This document shows, one piece after another, positions 8,672-16,148 of a stretch of DNA of 32,831 bases (position 1 is its first letter; the number at the start of each line of letters is the position of its first letter). Made by a program: the position numbers and the translations under genes. This stretch comes from Bacteroidia bacterium (GTDB lineage Bacteria; Bacteroidota; Bacteroidia; Bacteroidales; Paludibacteraceae), in NCBI GenBank assembly GCA_009929445.1, contig SAAL01000035.1, positions 1 to 32,831 on the forward strand. The letters run 5' to 3'. The notes beneath the pieces were generated by a model, which was given only the letters and a program-made list of their open reading frames with translations, searched no databases and had not been told where the DNA came from.

Positions 8672-8679
8672 TATATTTG
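8672..8679 (+). promoter_or_regulatory. Putative -7 promoter box for the 8701 gene
   Basis: TATATTTG matches TAnnTTTG and ends 21 bases before the ATG at 8701. This supports the short start over the upstream in-frame start at 8611. No clear -33 element was seen. Confidence 0.5.
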
Positions 8680-8700
8680 CCAAAAAACATTCCTGGAAAT

Positions 8701-9237
8701 ATGAAGAAACTTTCGGTTATTATTGCTTTTATTCTTTCCTTCGGGTACTCCGGGGCGCAGTCCGCCGGTTTGTATGAGCTGAATGCAGGGATAACGGCTC
8801 AAAAGACTCAGAAATTATACTGGGAGAATGGGCTCGGAGTTGATTTCACTTCCGATTTTTTGTTCGGAAAGAGAATTCATTTGAAAACAGCTTTGATTAC
8901 AAGTCGTTTGGGAAGCGCATTCAGATCAAATGCCATCAATCAGGAGAGTTTTACACTGGGCGCCGACTGGCGTTTTTTCAGCAGGAAGCCCTTACAGATT
9001 TTTACAGGTTTTAATGCCGGTTATTTTATGGCTCATTATGATGATCCTGAGTTTGATGATCTGGCAAACAGTTCTCCTTTGGTTCAGCTGGATGCCGGTC
9101 TGATCTATCGGTTTGCTTTCCCGTTGTCACTTTCGGCTTCTCTGGGTTATAATTTCATTACAAGCAATGGAGAGCAAGGACCCGGAACGTTGTTCCCCCT
9201 TTTTTATCAATTTAAATTGTATTACCGAATTAAATAA
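8701..9237 (+). CDS. Small secreted outer-membrane beta-barrel-like protein
   Basis: 178 residues from the ATG at 8701. Signal peptide at 1-20 (MKKLSVIIAFILSFGYSGAQ). The mature part alternates polar and aromatic residues in short strands (LYWENGLGVDFTSDFLFGKRIHLKTALI, LQIFTGFNAGYFMAHY, LSASLGYNFITSN) and ends FYQFKLYYRIK, as expected of a small outer-membrane beta-barrel. No specific family was recognised. An upstream in-frame start at 8611 would add residues ahead of the signal peptide and is rejected. The hydrolase gene follows 11 bases downstream, so the pair is probably one operon that places both products in the envelope. Confidence 0.75.
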   Translation: MKKLSVIIAFILSFGYSGAQSAGLYELNAGITAQKTQKLYWENGLGVDFTSDFLFGKRIHLKTALITSRLGSAFRSNAINQESFTLGADWRFFSRKPLQIFTGFNAGYFMAHYDDPEFDDLANSSPLVQLDAGLIYRFAFPLSLSASLGYNFITSNGEQGPGTLFPLFYQFKLYYRIK

Positions 9238-9248
9238 ACCACGGGATT

Positions 9249-10190
9249 ATGAAAACTGATCGAATTTACCTGCTTTTTTTGCTTTTTATCTTCGTATCAT
9301 GCAATAAAATGCCTGAAATCGACAATAATACCATGCTGGATGGCGATCAGATTTTTGATATTTCGCTGGTTCAGCCCGAAAGGTTTTTGATCTCGGCACG
9401 ATATCCGACTCCATCAGCACTGCAAAAAGACATACCTGTAATAATAGCTGCTCACGGATATACAGCAACCACTTTTGAATGGGATGAGCTGCGCGATTAT
9501 GCCGACAGTACCGGCACATTCTATGTATCGCAGGTGCTGCTTGGCGGGCATGGCAGATCGTATGAGGAATTCAGAAAATCAACCTGGAAAGACTGGCAGG
9601 CATCTATCAGGGATGAATATAAGAAGTTGAGCCGCCTTGGTTATAAAAATATTTATCTTGCAGGTTCATCTACAGGCTGTCCTCTCATTATCAATTTGAT
9701 ACAAGATGGATTCTTTGAAAATCTTACAAAGCCGAAAAAGATTTTCCTGATAGATCCGATTGTAATTTCTTCCAACAAGACACTGACGATGGTCAACGCA
9801 CTCGGGCCTGTATTGGGATATACAAGTGTTGAACTCACTGATGGCGAACAGGGGAAATGGTATGTTTACAGACCTTACGAAACACTGAAACAGCTTATGA
9901 AATTGATTGACCTGACAAGAAAGGAACTTCAATCCGGAATCAGGTTACCCCAAAATACAAAATTGAAAACGTACAAAAGCACCTCAGACGGCTCCGCCGA
10001 TCCGGTGAGTGCAGTGCTGATTTACAAAGGCATGAAACATGCCGACGGAACTCCTGTGGAGGTTGAAATGGTTGACTCTAAATTGCATGTTTTTACGCGT
10101 CTGAGAGGTCGGGATGGAGTAACTGAAAAAGATAAAGCACTGCAAATGAAAACTTTCAAAGAAATGGAACAAGCCATGATTCATCCATAA
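9249..10190 (+). CDS. Lipoprotein alpha/beta hydrolase
   Basis: 313 residues. A lipoprotein signal peptide ends FVSC with Cys18 as the lipidation site. The body is an alpha/beta-hydrolase: oxyanion-hole region AAHGYTAT (His69-Gly70), GGHGRS near 99-104, and a nucleophile elbow GSSTG with Ser141. A probable acid Asp251 lies in SADPVSAVLIYKG, and the catalytic His280 lies in DSKLHVFTR. The arrangement resembles the monoacylglycerol-lipase/serine-aminopeptidase group (Hydrolase_4), so an esterase or lipase acting in the periplasm or at the outer membrane is likely. The substrate cannot be told. It shares an operon with the small beta-barrel protein and ends before a bidirectional terminator facing rel. 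Confidence 0.82.
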   Translation: MKTDRIYLLFLLFIFVSCNKMPEIDNNTMLDGDQIFDISLVQPERFLISARYPTPSALQKDIPVIIAAHGYTATTFEWDELRDYADSTGTFYVSQVLLGGHGRSYEEFRKSTWKDWQASIRDEYKKLSRLGYKNIYLAGSSTGCPLIINLIQDGFFENLTKPKKIFLIDPIVISSNKTLTMVNALGPVLGYTSVELTDGEQGKWYVYRPYETLKQLMKLIDLTRKELQSGIRLPQNTKLKTYKSTSDGSADPVSAVLIYKGMKHADGTPVEVEMVDSKLHVFTRLRGRDGVTEKDKALQMKTFKEMEQAMIHP

Positions 10191-10304
10191 AGCTCAGAAG
10201 TGAATTCCGTCCATCTTATTATTTGATTCTATTCATAAATAACTGAAATACAACAAATTGCAATCGATTCTTGATTTCCGGTTTGTATGGAAGGTTTCTA
10301 TGAA

Positions 10305-10338
10305 AAAAGCGACTGAACGATAATTGAAGTCGCTTTTT
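10305..10338. terminator. Bidirectional terminator between the hydrolase and rel
   Basis: A 10-bp perfect inverted repeat (10305-10314 and 10328-10337, AAAAGCGACT arm) with A-run and T-run flanks. It lies between the convergent ends at 10190 and 10389 and can serve both strands. Confidence 0.8.
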
Positions 10339-10388
10339 ATATGTCTGTGTGGTATGAATATACCTGACATGCAGCATAAAATCAACGT

Positions 10389-12653
10389 TTAGTTGTATTG
10401 TACCCGGTGTACCGAGTTGATTTCAGAAATCAGCAACAGATTGGAAATCAAATTATTGAGGTCTTCTGTGTCGTGTACGAGCACTTCGAAATAACCCACA
10501 AACAATCCGTTGTCGCTTTCGATGGTGATTTTTTTAATGTTTACACTGTAACCTTCAGAAATTACTTTCAGCATTTCTATCAGGATTCCCACTTTGTCGA
10601 TTCCTCTTACTTCCAGTAGTTCAACATAAGTCTGGGCTTTATGTGCGCCCCATTCCACATTCACAATCCGGTTTCCGAAATTACTTTTTATCACAGCAGC
10701 CAGGCTGCATTGCCGCTTGTGTACCTGTATCATTCCCTGGTCTGTAACGTAGCCGAGCACATCGTCGCCCGGAATCGGACGGCAGCAGTTGGCTAATTCG
10801 TATGATTTGCCGGCGTTCAGCTCGTTGAGTTTGTAAGTTTTCTTGAAATCAATTTTCTTTTCAGCGATTTCAGTCTTTTCTTCCGATTTTTCCTTTTTCT
10901 CGTTTTTTTCTTTCTTTTCTCCCGATGAAGATACGAATGGTTTCAGAATTTTCGAAAATACGCTTTGCGATTTGGGTTTCAGTATCACAGGTATGTCTTC
11001 GGCGTTGATCGAGCCCTGCCCTACCTGCAAGTACAAATCACTTCGCTGCGAAAGGTTGTAGAAATTAAGTATAACCTGCATGTTTTCATTACTTTGAGCA
11101 ATGTTTGATTCGGTCATGACGTTTTCTACCTTTTGCTGCCCATCGCTCATCAGATTTTTTTCCTCTTTTTTGAAATAATTTTGCAGTTTCGACCTGGCAT
11201 GTGCAGTTGTTACGTATGTGAGCCATTCCTGCTGAGGCGTTTGCTTCTTGGATGTGAGAATTTCCACCTGATCGCCACTGTTGAGTTTGGTGTTCAGCGG
11301 CACCAGCTTGTGATTCACTTTGGCTGCAATGCTCTGATAACCGATGTCGGAGTGAAGCATGAAAGCGAAATCAAGTGCTGTTGCATTTTTTGCAATGGTT
11401 TTGATGTCGCCTTTCGGCGTAAAGACAAATATTTCGGATGCAAAAAGATTTAATTTGAAGGTGTCGATAAAATCAATGGCATTCGGCTCCGGATTTTCAA
11501 GCAGTTCTTTGATTGTTTTCAGCCATTTATCCAGTTCTGACTCGTCGCTCTGGCCGCTTTTGTATTTCCAGTGGGCAGCCAGTCCGCGCTCAGCAATCTC
11601 ATGCATCCGTCGGCTGCGGATCTGAATTTCCACCCACCGGCCTCCAGGTGTCATCACCGTAACGTGGAGTGCCTCATATCCGTTGGCCTTTGGTGTGCTT
11701 ACCCAGTCGCGGATACGTTCGGGATGTGGTTTGTAAATGGCCGTAATGGCAGAATAAATCATCCAGCACTGAACTTTTTCATCCATTCCTTCGCGTGATT
11801 CGAATATAATACGCAATGCCAGGATATCATATACTTCTTCAAACGGGATATTGCGGGTTGACATTTTATTCCAAATGGAATAGACAGATTTGATCCTTTC
11901 TTTCAGCTCGAATTCATATCCCTGACTTTTCAGCTTCTCGTTGATAGGTTCTGAAAATTCGTTGTAAAACTTATTCAGTGATTTCTTTTCGCCTTCGAGC
12001 TTTTGCTCTATTTCATGGTATGTTTCGGGATGGTCGTATTTGAAACTCAGGTTTTCAAGTTCGGTTTTAATCCGGAATAATCCCAGTCGATGGGCAAGCG
12101 GAGCGTAAATGTATTCTGTTTCGCCGGCTATTTTGTACTGTTTGGCAGGGGGCATTGAGCCCAGCGTACGCATATTGTGGAGCCGGTCGGCTATTTTTAT
12201 CAGTATCACACGAATGTCGTCGGACATGGTGAGCAGCAGTTTTCTGAAGTTTTCAGCTTGTTCGGATGCCTTTTCGCCAAAAACACCGCCCGAGATTTTT
12301 GTCAGACCATCTACAATTTGCGCAATTTTGAAGCCGAAAATATTCTCAATATCTTCAACCGTATAATCGGTATCTTCTACCACATCGTGGAGCAGCGCAG
12401 AACAAATGGAGGTGGAGCCGAGCCCGATTTCGTTCAGTACAATGCGTGCCACTGCCAGCGGATGAAGTATATAAGGCTCTCCCGAACGGCGCTTGACACC
12501 TTTGTGGGCAGCATGTGCAAAATTGAAAGCTTTGGTGATCAGATCGACCTTTTTCCGGTGATTTGAATTCAGATAGTCCTGCAATAACCCTTCGAATTCC
12601 TTCTGGATTAATTCCTCATCAGCGGCCAGCTCCTTTAAGTATTGTTTTGACAT
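10389..12653 (-). CDS. rel: Bifunctional (p)ppGpp synthetase/hydrolase, Rel/SpoT family
   Basis: Makes and degrades the stringent-response alarmone (p)ppGpp. It is 754 residues long. The N-terminal HD hydrolase domain has His64, the His89-Asp90 pair (SALLHDVVEDT) and Asp156 (IKIADRLHNMRT), so hydrolase activity should be intact. The synthetase domain is about 242-365, with RIRD at 313-316 (the basic RxKD-type loop of bifunctional enzymes rather than the acidic one of RelA), GYEALH and EIQIRS. A TGS domain lies at about 406-467, a Lys/Glu-rich linker at about 575-605, a CCRPIPGDDVLGYV zinc-finger-like segment around 625, and a C-terminal ACT domain at about 680-754. The upstream gene encodes an alanine-dehydrogenase-like protein 70 bases away on the same strand. 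A shared transcript is possible. Confidence 0.95.
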   Translation of the reverse strand: MSKQYLKELAADEELIQKEFEGLLQDYLNSNHRKKVDLITKAFNFAHAAHKGVKRRSGEPYILHPLAVARIVLNEIGLGSTSICSALLHDVVEDTDYTVEDIENIFGFKIAQIVDGLTKISGGVFGEKASEQAENFRKLLLTMSDDIRVILIKIADRLHNMRTLGSMPPAKQYKIAGETEYIYAPLAHRLGLFRIKTELENLSFKYDHPETYHEIEQKLEGEKKSLNKFYNEFSEPINEKLKSQGYEFELKERIKSVYSIWNKMSTRNIPFEEVYDILALRIIFESREGMDEKVQCWMIYSAITAIYKPHPERIRDWVSTPKANGYEALHVTVMTPGGRWVEIQIRSRRMHEIAERGLAAHWKYKSGQSDESELDKWLKTIKELLENPEPNAIDFIDTFKLNLFASEIFVFTPKGDIKTIAKNATALDFAFMLHSDIGYQSIAAKVNHKLVPLNTKLNSGDQVEILTSKKQTPQQEWLTYVTTAHARSKLQNYFKKEEKNLMSDGQQKVENVMTESNIAQSNENMQVILNFYNLSQRSDLYLQVGQGSINAEDIPVILKPKSQSVFSKILKPFVSSSGEKKEKNEKKEKSEEKTEIAEKKIDFKKTYKLNELNAGKSYELANCCRPIPGDDVLGYVTDQGMIQVHKRQCSLAAVIKSNFGNRIVNVEWGAHKAQTYVELLEVRGIDKVGILIEMLKVISEGYSVNIKKITIESDNGLFVGYFEVLVHDTEDLNNLISNLLLISEINSVHRVQYN

Positions 12654-12723
12654 AGGTGGTTATCTTGAGAAGTGTCTGAAATTCTTTAAAAAAAATGACA
12701 AAAAAAACAATCAGGAAACAATA

Positions 12724-13926
12724 TCAGTATCCGGCCAGAAGTAGTCCGATGTCATTGGATGGAATGTTGAAATAATCGCCAATCAGACGGTTCACCATCA
12801 CCCCGTTGAATACATAAGCACCGTGTCTGAAGCCCGAACTGTCAGCTACCGATTGTTTTACACTGCCTGAATTTCCTATTTTAAGCAGTATGGAAGTGAA
12901 GATATTGCTCAGTGCCATGGAGGAGGTGCGGCCTACTCGTGCCGAAATATTGGGAACACAATAGTGGATAATGCCATGTTTTTCAAAAACAGGATTTGAT
13001 ATGGTGCGACATTCAGAAGTTTCAAAGCATCCTCCCTGATCGACACTGAGGTCAACGATTACGGATCCTTTTTTCATCGTTTTTACCAATTCTTCGGAAA
13101 CCATAAACCGCTCCGAGCCGTAGATGTATCTTAAATTTCCGATCACGGCATCTGCCGAAGCCAGGGCTTTGAAGAGTACATTGGGATGTATAACAGACGT
13201 AAATACCTGACGGCCAAGATAATGCTGTATTTTGCGGAGTTTATTAATGTCATGATCAAAAACCTTAACCATAGCGCCAAGCCCGATAGCTGCCCGGGCT
13301 GCTACAGATCCGGTAATACTTGCTCCGAGAATTACAATTTCGGGTGGAGTTATTCCGGCTACCCCGCCCAGCAAAATGCCTTTGCCGCCCCGCTCGCTGC
13401 TCATCAGATCTGAAATCACAGCTATGGCAGTGTTACCTTCAATTTCGGCAATGGAATTGACCACCGGAAATGCTTTCTGTTCATCTTTTATGAGCTCGTA
13501 GGCAAAAGCGTTCATCTTTTTAAGCATGATCAATTCAATAGCTTCTTTGGAGAGATTGCTCAACTGAAGCATCGAAAAGACCGTAGAGCGGTTTTGCATG
13601 AGATTCAGTTCCTCTATTTCTGGAGGTGTGATTTTCAACACTATATCGGCACCGAAAACTTCGGATACATCGTCAACCAGAAATGCACCTGCTTCACTGT
13701 ACTGTAAGTCGGTGTATGACATGGGCGCACCGGCTCCCCGCTGTACGTACACACTGTGACCGTCTTCGGTTATTATGCTCACTCCTTCGGGGGTGAGTGC
13801 CAGGCGGGTTTCTATGGCCGGATTTTCTTTCGGAATACCGATGGAGAGTCGGGGTCTTCCTGCAATTTCTCTTATCAGGCATTCTTCGGGGAATAATCTG
13901 CTTTTTTCTTTGGGCTGTTGAATCAT
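12724..13926 (-). CDS. Alanine dehydrogenase-like protein, variant catalytic residues
   Basis: 400 residues from the ATG at 13926. An in-frame extension to 14010 overlaps the promoter and is rejected. It is an AlaDh/PNT family member: the N-terminal half begins IGIPKENPAIETRLALTPEG with Arg41 at the substrate-binding position, the Rossmann domain is around 190-225 (VILGASITGSVAARAA), and DQGGCFE is at 296-302. Alanine dehydrogenases reversibly convert alanine and NAD to pyruvate, ammonia and NADH. By my alignment from memory, the Lys and His that match Lys75 and His96 of the M. tuberculosis enzyme are Thr100 (LKITPP) and Gln121 (MLQLSN) here. From memory, other Bacteroidota homologues look similar, so this is probably a subfamily trait and the reaction is uncertain. 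The gene is divergent from tsaC and upstream of rel. Confidence 0.8.
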   Translation of the reverse strand: MIQQPKEKSRLFPEECLIREIAGRPRLSIGIPKENPAIETRLALTPEGVSIITEDGHSVYVQRGAGAPMSYTDLQYSEAGAFLVDDVSEVFGADIVLKITPPEIEELNLMQNRSTVFSMLQLSNLSKEAIELIMLKKMNAFAYELIKDEQKAFPVVNSIAEIEGNTAIAVISDLMSSERGGKGILLGGVAGITPPEIVILGASITGSVAARAAIGLGAMVKVFDHDINKLRKIQHYLGRQVFTSVIHPNVLFKALASADAVIGNLRYIYGSERFMVSEELVKTMKKGSVIVDLSVDQGGCFETSECRTISNPVFEKHGIIHYCVPNISARVGRTSSMALSNIFTSILLKIGNSGSVKQSVADSSGFRHGAYVFNGVMVNRLIGDYFNIPSNDIGLLLAGY

Positions 13927-13974
13927 AATCGTATCTTTGATGACTACAAATCTAATTACTATTCCTGAATTGAG

Positions 13975-13982
13975 CAAAAGTA
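13975..13982 (-). promoter_or_regulatory. Putative -7 promoter box of the AlaDh-like gene
   Basis: TACTTTTG on the - strand matches TAnnTTTG, 48 bases before the ATG at 13926. A TTTG lies further upstream at 14008-14011, at somewhat longer spacing than usual. Confidence 0.45.
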
Positions 13983-14077
13983 GGTGAACTTTTTTTATTC
14001 TGAAACACAAAAAGCGTCTTTGCTTTTATTCAGAAATGTTGAAATAAAAATTGTTTTTTTACGTTTTAAAAAATAAT

Positions 14078-14653
14078 ATGGCAAACGATATGATGGATGA
14101 AGTGAAAAAAGCTGTGGAGGTTCTTCGGCAGGGTGGTGTGATATTGTATCCTACCGATACTATCTGGGGGCTGGGATGCGATGCAACCAACGAAACGGCT
14201 GTAAAAAAAGTGTACGATATCAAGCGGCGGGCCGAAACCAAATCGATGCTTGTGCTCATTGATTCGCCGGCCAAGTTGCAGGCATACGTTTCAGAAATTC
14301 CTGATATGGCCTGGGAATTGATAGAATTGACAACCAAACCGCTCACCATCATTTACCCGGGAGCACGAAATCTGGCATCAAATCTGATCAACGATGATAA
14401 TACGATAGGCATCCGTGTGACTGAAGAAGCTTTTTCGAAAAAACTGTGTGAAATGTTCCGCAAACCGGTGGTTTCTACTTCGGCCAACATCAGCGGTGAG
14501 AAATCACCGGCTTTGTTTGTAGATATTTCAAAAGAAATTATCAGTCAGGTAGATTACGTAGTAAATTATCGGCGCGATGAAGATCAACCCGCTAAAGCAA
14601 GCTCCATTATCAAACTGGGAGTGAAAAATGAGATTCAAATAATTCGTGAATAA
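14078..14653 (+). CDS. tsaC: Threonylcarbamoyl-AMP synthase, TsaC/Sua5 family
   Basis: Makes threonylcarbamoyl-AMP from threonine, bicarbonate and ATP, the first step of the t6A37 modification of ANN-decoding tRNAs. 191 residues from the ATG at 14078. An in-frame TTG at 14051 is less likely. The YrdC fold is clear: GGVILYPTDTIWGLGCDA near the N terminus, the basic KRRAETKSM strand, PLTIIYPG, and STSANISGE with the conserved Ser-Asn pair. The extra C-terminal Sua5 domain is absent, so this is the short TsaC form. It ends eight bases before the sugar transferase start, so the two are probably co-transcribed although their roles are unrelated. Confidence 0.93.
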   Translation: MANDMMDEVKKAVEVLRQGGVILYPTDTIWGLGCDATNETAVKKVYDIKRRAETKSMLVLIDSPAKLQAYVSEIPDMAWELIELTTKPLTIIYPGARNLASNLINDDNTIGIRVTEEAFSKKLCEMFRKPVVSTSANISGEKSPALFVDISKEIISQVDYVVNYRRDEDQPAKASSIIKLGVKNEIQIIRE

Positions 14654-14660
14654 CAACAGC

Positions 14661-16064
14661 ATGAATAAAAAACTACTCATTTCAAAATATGTTTTTTTCG
14701 ATATAATAGCCGCCCTGGTTGTATGGGTCCTTTTTATGATTTTCAGAAGGGTTGTCAACGACGGTCAATTGTTTTCGAGCATTTCTGTTTTTGTACCTAA
14801 TTTCAATTATTATTCCAATCTGTTTCTATTTCCGATCCTTTGTGTTGCAATTCACTATTTATCAGGATATTATGTTAATCCTATCAAAGAAAGCAAAATA
14901 ACAGAATTCTTTACTACATTTTTTTCTTCAGCTATCATTTCTGTCATAATTTTCTTTGTTTTGCTCCTTGATGATGCCGTAGTGAGCTATCAGAATTATT
15001 ACTATTCTCTTTTGGTACTCTTTGTGCTGATGTTTACTATTACATTTGTCGTCAGAGCAGTTCAAAGTGCCAGTATTCGTAACCATTTTAAAAGAAAAAA
15101 ATGGACCATCAACACGCTGATAATCGGAACAGGTGAAAATGCCGGGCGCATAGCTGACGAGATTCAGAAAAATTCGCTTTTTAATAGTTTGGTTGGATTC
15201 ATTAAGGCTGATTCTCACGAAAAAGACATTAATCAGGAGCAAATTGTCGGAAGTTTGTTTGATGTGGGCAGGGTGATTGACGCCATGAATGTAAAGGAAG
15301 TAATTGTAGCTCTGGATGATACCAACGAACAACGCATATTTAATATCATCAACAAACTTTTTCAATACAACATCGAAATTCAGTTTACTCCCCGGTTATA
15401 CGAGATCCTGACCGGCAGGGTACGCATACAGAAATACGGGCTTAATCCGCTGGTAAGCATCACACAGCCTACCATGACCGATTGGGAACTCTGCGTGAAA
15501 AGATCGTTTGATATTTTTGTTTCGGCTTTCAGCCTTCTTTTGCTTTCTCCCCTGATGCTTTATTTTTTCATTGCCATCAGGCTCGATTCGAAAGGCTCCG
15601 CCATTTTCAAACAGGAGAGAATCGGACTTCACGGCAAGTCGTTTGAAATGCTGAAATTCAGAACCATGCAAAGCAATGCAGAAAAAGGCACGCCAAAACT
15701 CAGTAGCTCTACCGACGACCGGGTAACCAAAGTGGGAAGAATGATGCGGAAATACAGATTCGATGAAATCCCGCAGTTTATCAATGTAATTCGCGGTGAT
15801 ATGAGTATTGTAGGGCCCAGACCCGAACGAAAATTCTATATTGACCAGATAATTCAGGAGGCTCCTTATTACTGCCTGCTGTATCAGATTCGTCCCGGTC
15901 TTACCTCGTGGGGACCGATTAAAATTGGCTATTCGGATACAATCGATAAAATGATCGAACGGCTCAATTACGACATTGTATATATGGAAAATATGAACCT
16001 GATGACCGATATGAAAATTATCCTGTCCACGTTGGAAATTATTTTCGGTGGCAAAGGTGTCTGA
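14661..16064 (+). CDS. Polyprenyl-phosphate sugar phosphotransferase, WcaJ/CpsE type
   Basis: Starts exopolysaccharide or O-antigen units by moving a sugar-1-phosphate onto undecaprenyl phosphate at the inner membrane. 467 residues from the ATG at 14661. A GTG at 14646 would overlap the tsaC stop. There are four membrane segments in the first 135 residues, a Rossmann-like CoA-binding domain with TLIIGTGENAGRIADE at about 152-167, and a fifth hydrophobic segment around 282-306. A C-terminal bacterial sugar transferase domain (PF02397) follows: KQERIGLHGKSFEMLKFRTM, the Asp368-Glu369 catalytic pair in RFDEIPQ, and MSIVGPRPER. The sugar specificity cannot be read from sequence. No glycosyltransferase or flippase genes are nearby, so it is not part of a visible polysaccharide cluster. 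Confidence 0.92.
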   Translation: MNKKLLISKYVFFDIIAALVVWVLFMIFRRVVNDGQLFSSISVFVPNFNYYSNLFLFPILCVAIHYLSGYYVNPIKESKITEFFTTFFSSAIISVIIFFVLLLDDAVVSYQNYYYSLLVLFVLMFTITFVVRAVQSASIRNHFKRKKWTINTLIIGTGENAGRIADEIQKNSLFNSLVGFIKADSHEKDINQEQIVGSLFDVGRVIDAMNVKEVIVALDDTNEQRIFNIINKLFQYNIEIQFTPRLYEILTGRVRIQKYGLNPLVSITQPTMTDWELCVKRSFDIFVSAFSLLLLSPLMLYFFIAIRLDSKGSAIFKQERIGLHGKSFEMLKFRTMQSNAEKGTPKLSSSTDDRVTKVGRMMRKYRFDEIPQFINVIRGDMSIVGPRPERKFYIDQIIQEAPYYCLLYQIRPGLTSWGPIKIGYSDTIDKMIERLNYDIVYMENMNLMTDMKIILSTLEIIFGGKGV

Positions 16065-16117
16065 TATTTCGTTTTTACTTTTCCTGCCGAATGCTTCCCA
16101 TTCAAAATAAAAACCAT

Positions 16118-16125
16118 TATCTTTG
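16118..16125 (+). promoter_or_regulatory. Putative -7 promoter box of the ClC gene
   Basis: TATCTTTG matches TAnnTTTG and ends 23 bases before the ATG at 16149. No TTTG -33 element was recognised. Confidence 0.5.
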
Positions 16126-16148
16126 TAATCTTACGAATATGAAAGGTC

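Noticed and set aside
10843-11061. Short + strand frames opposite rel and many other genes
   Set aside because: They are antisense shadows of confidently identified genes, with biased composition and no family similarity.
13927-14010. 28-residue extension of the AlaDh-like protein
   Set aside because: It would include the -7 box and encodes a hydrophobic peptide not seen in the family.
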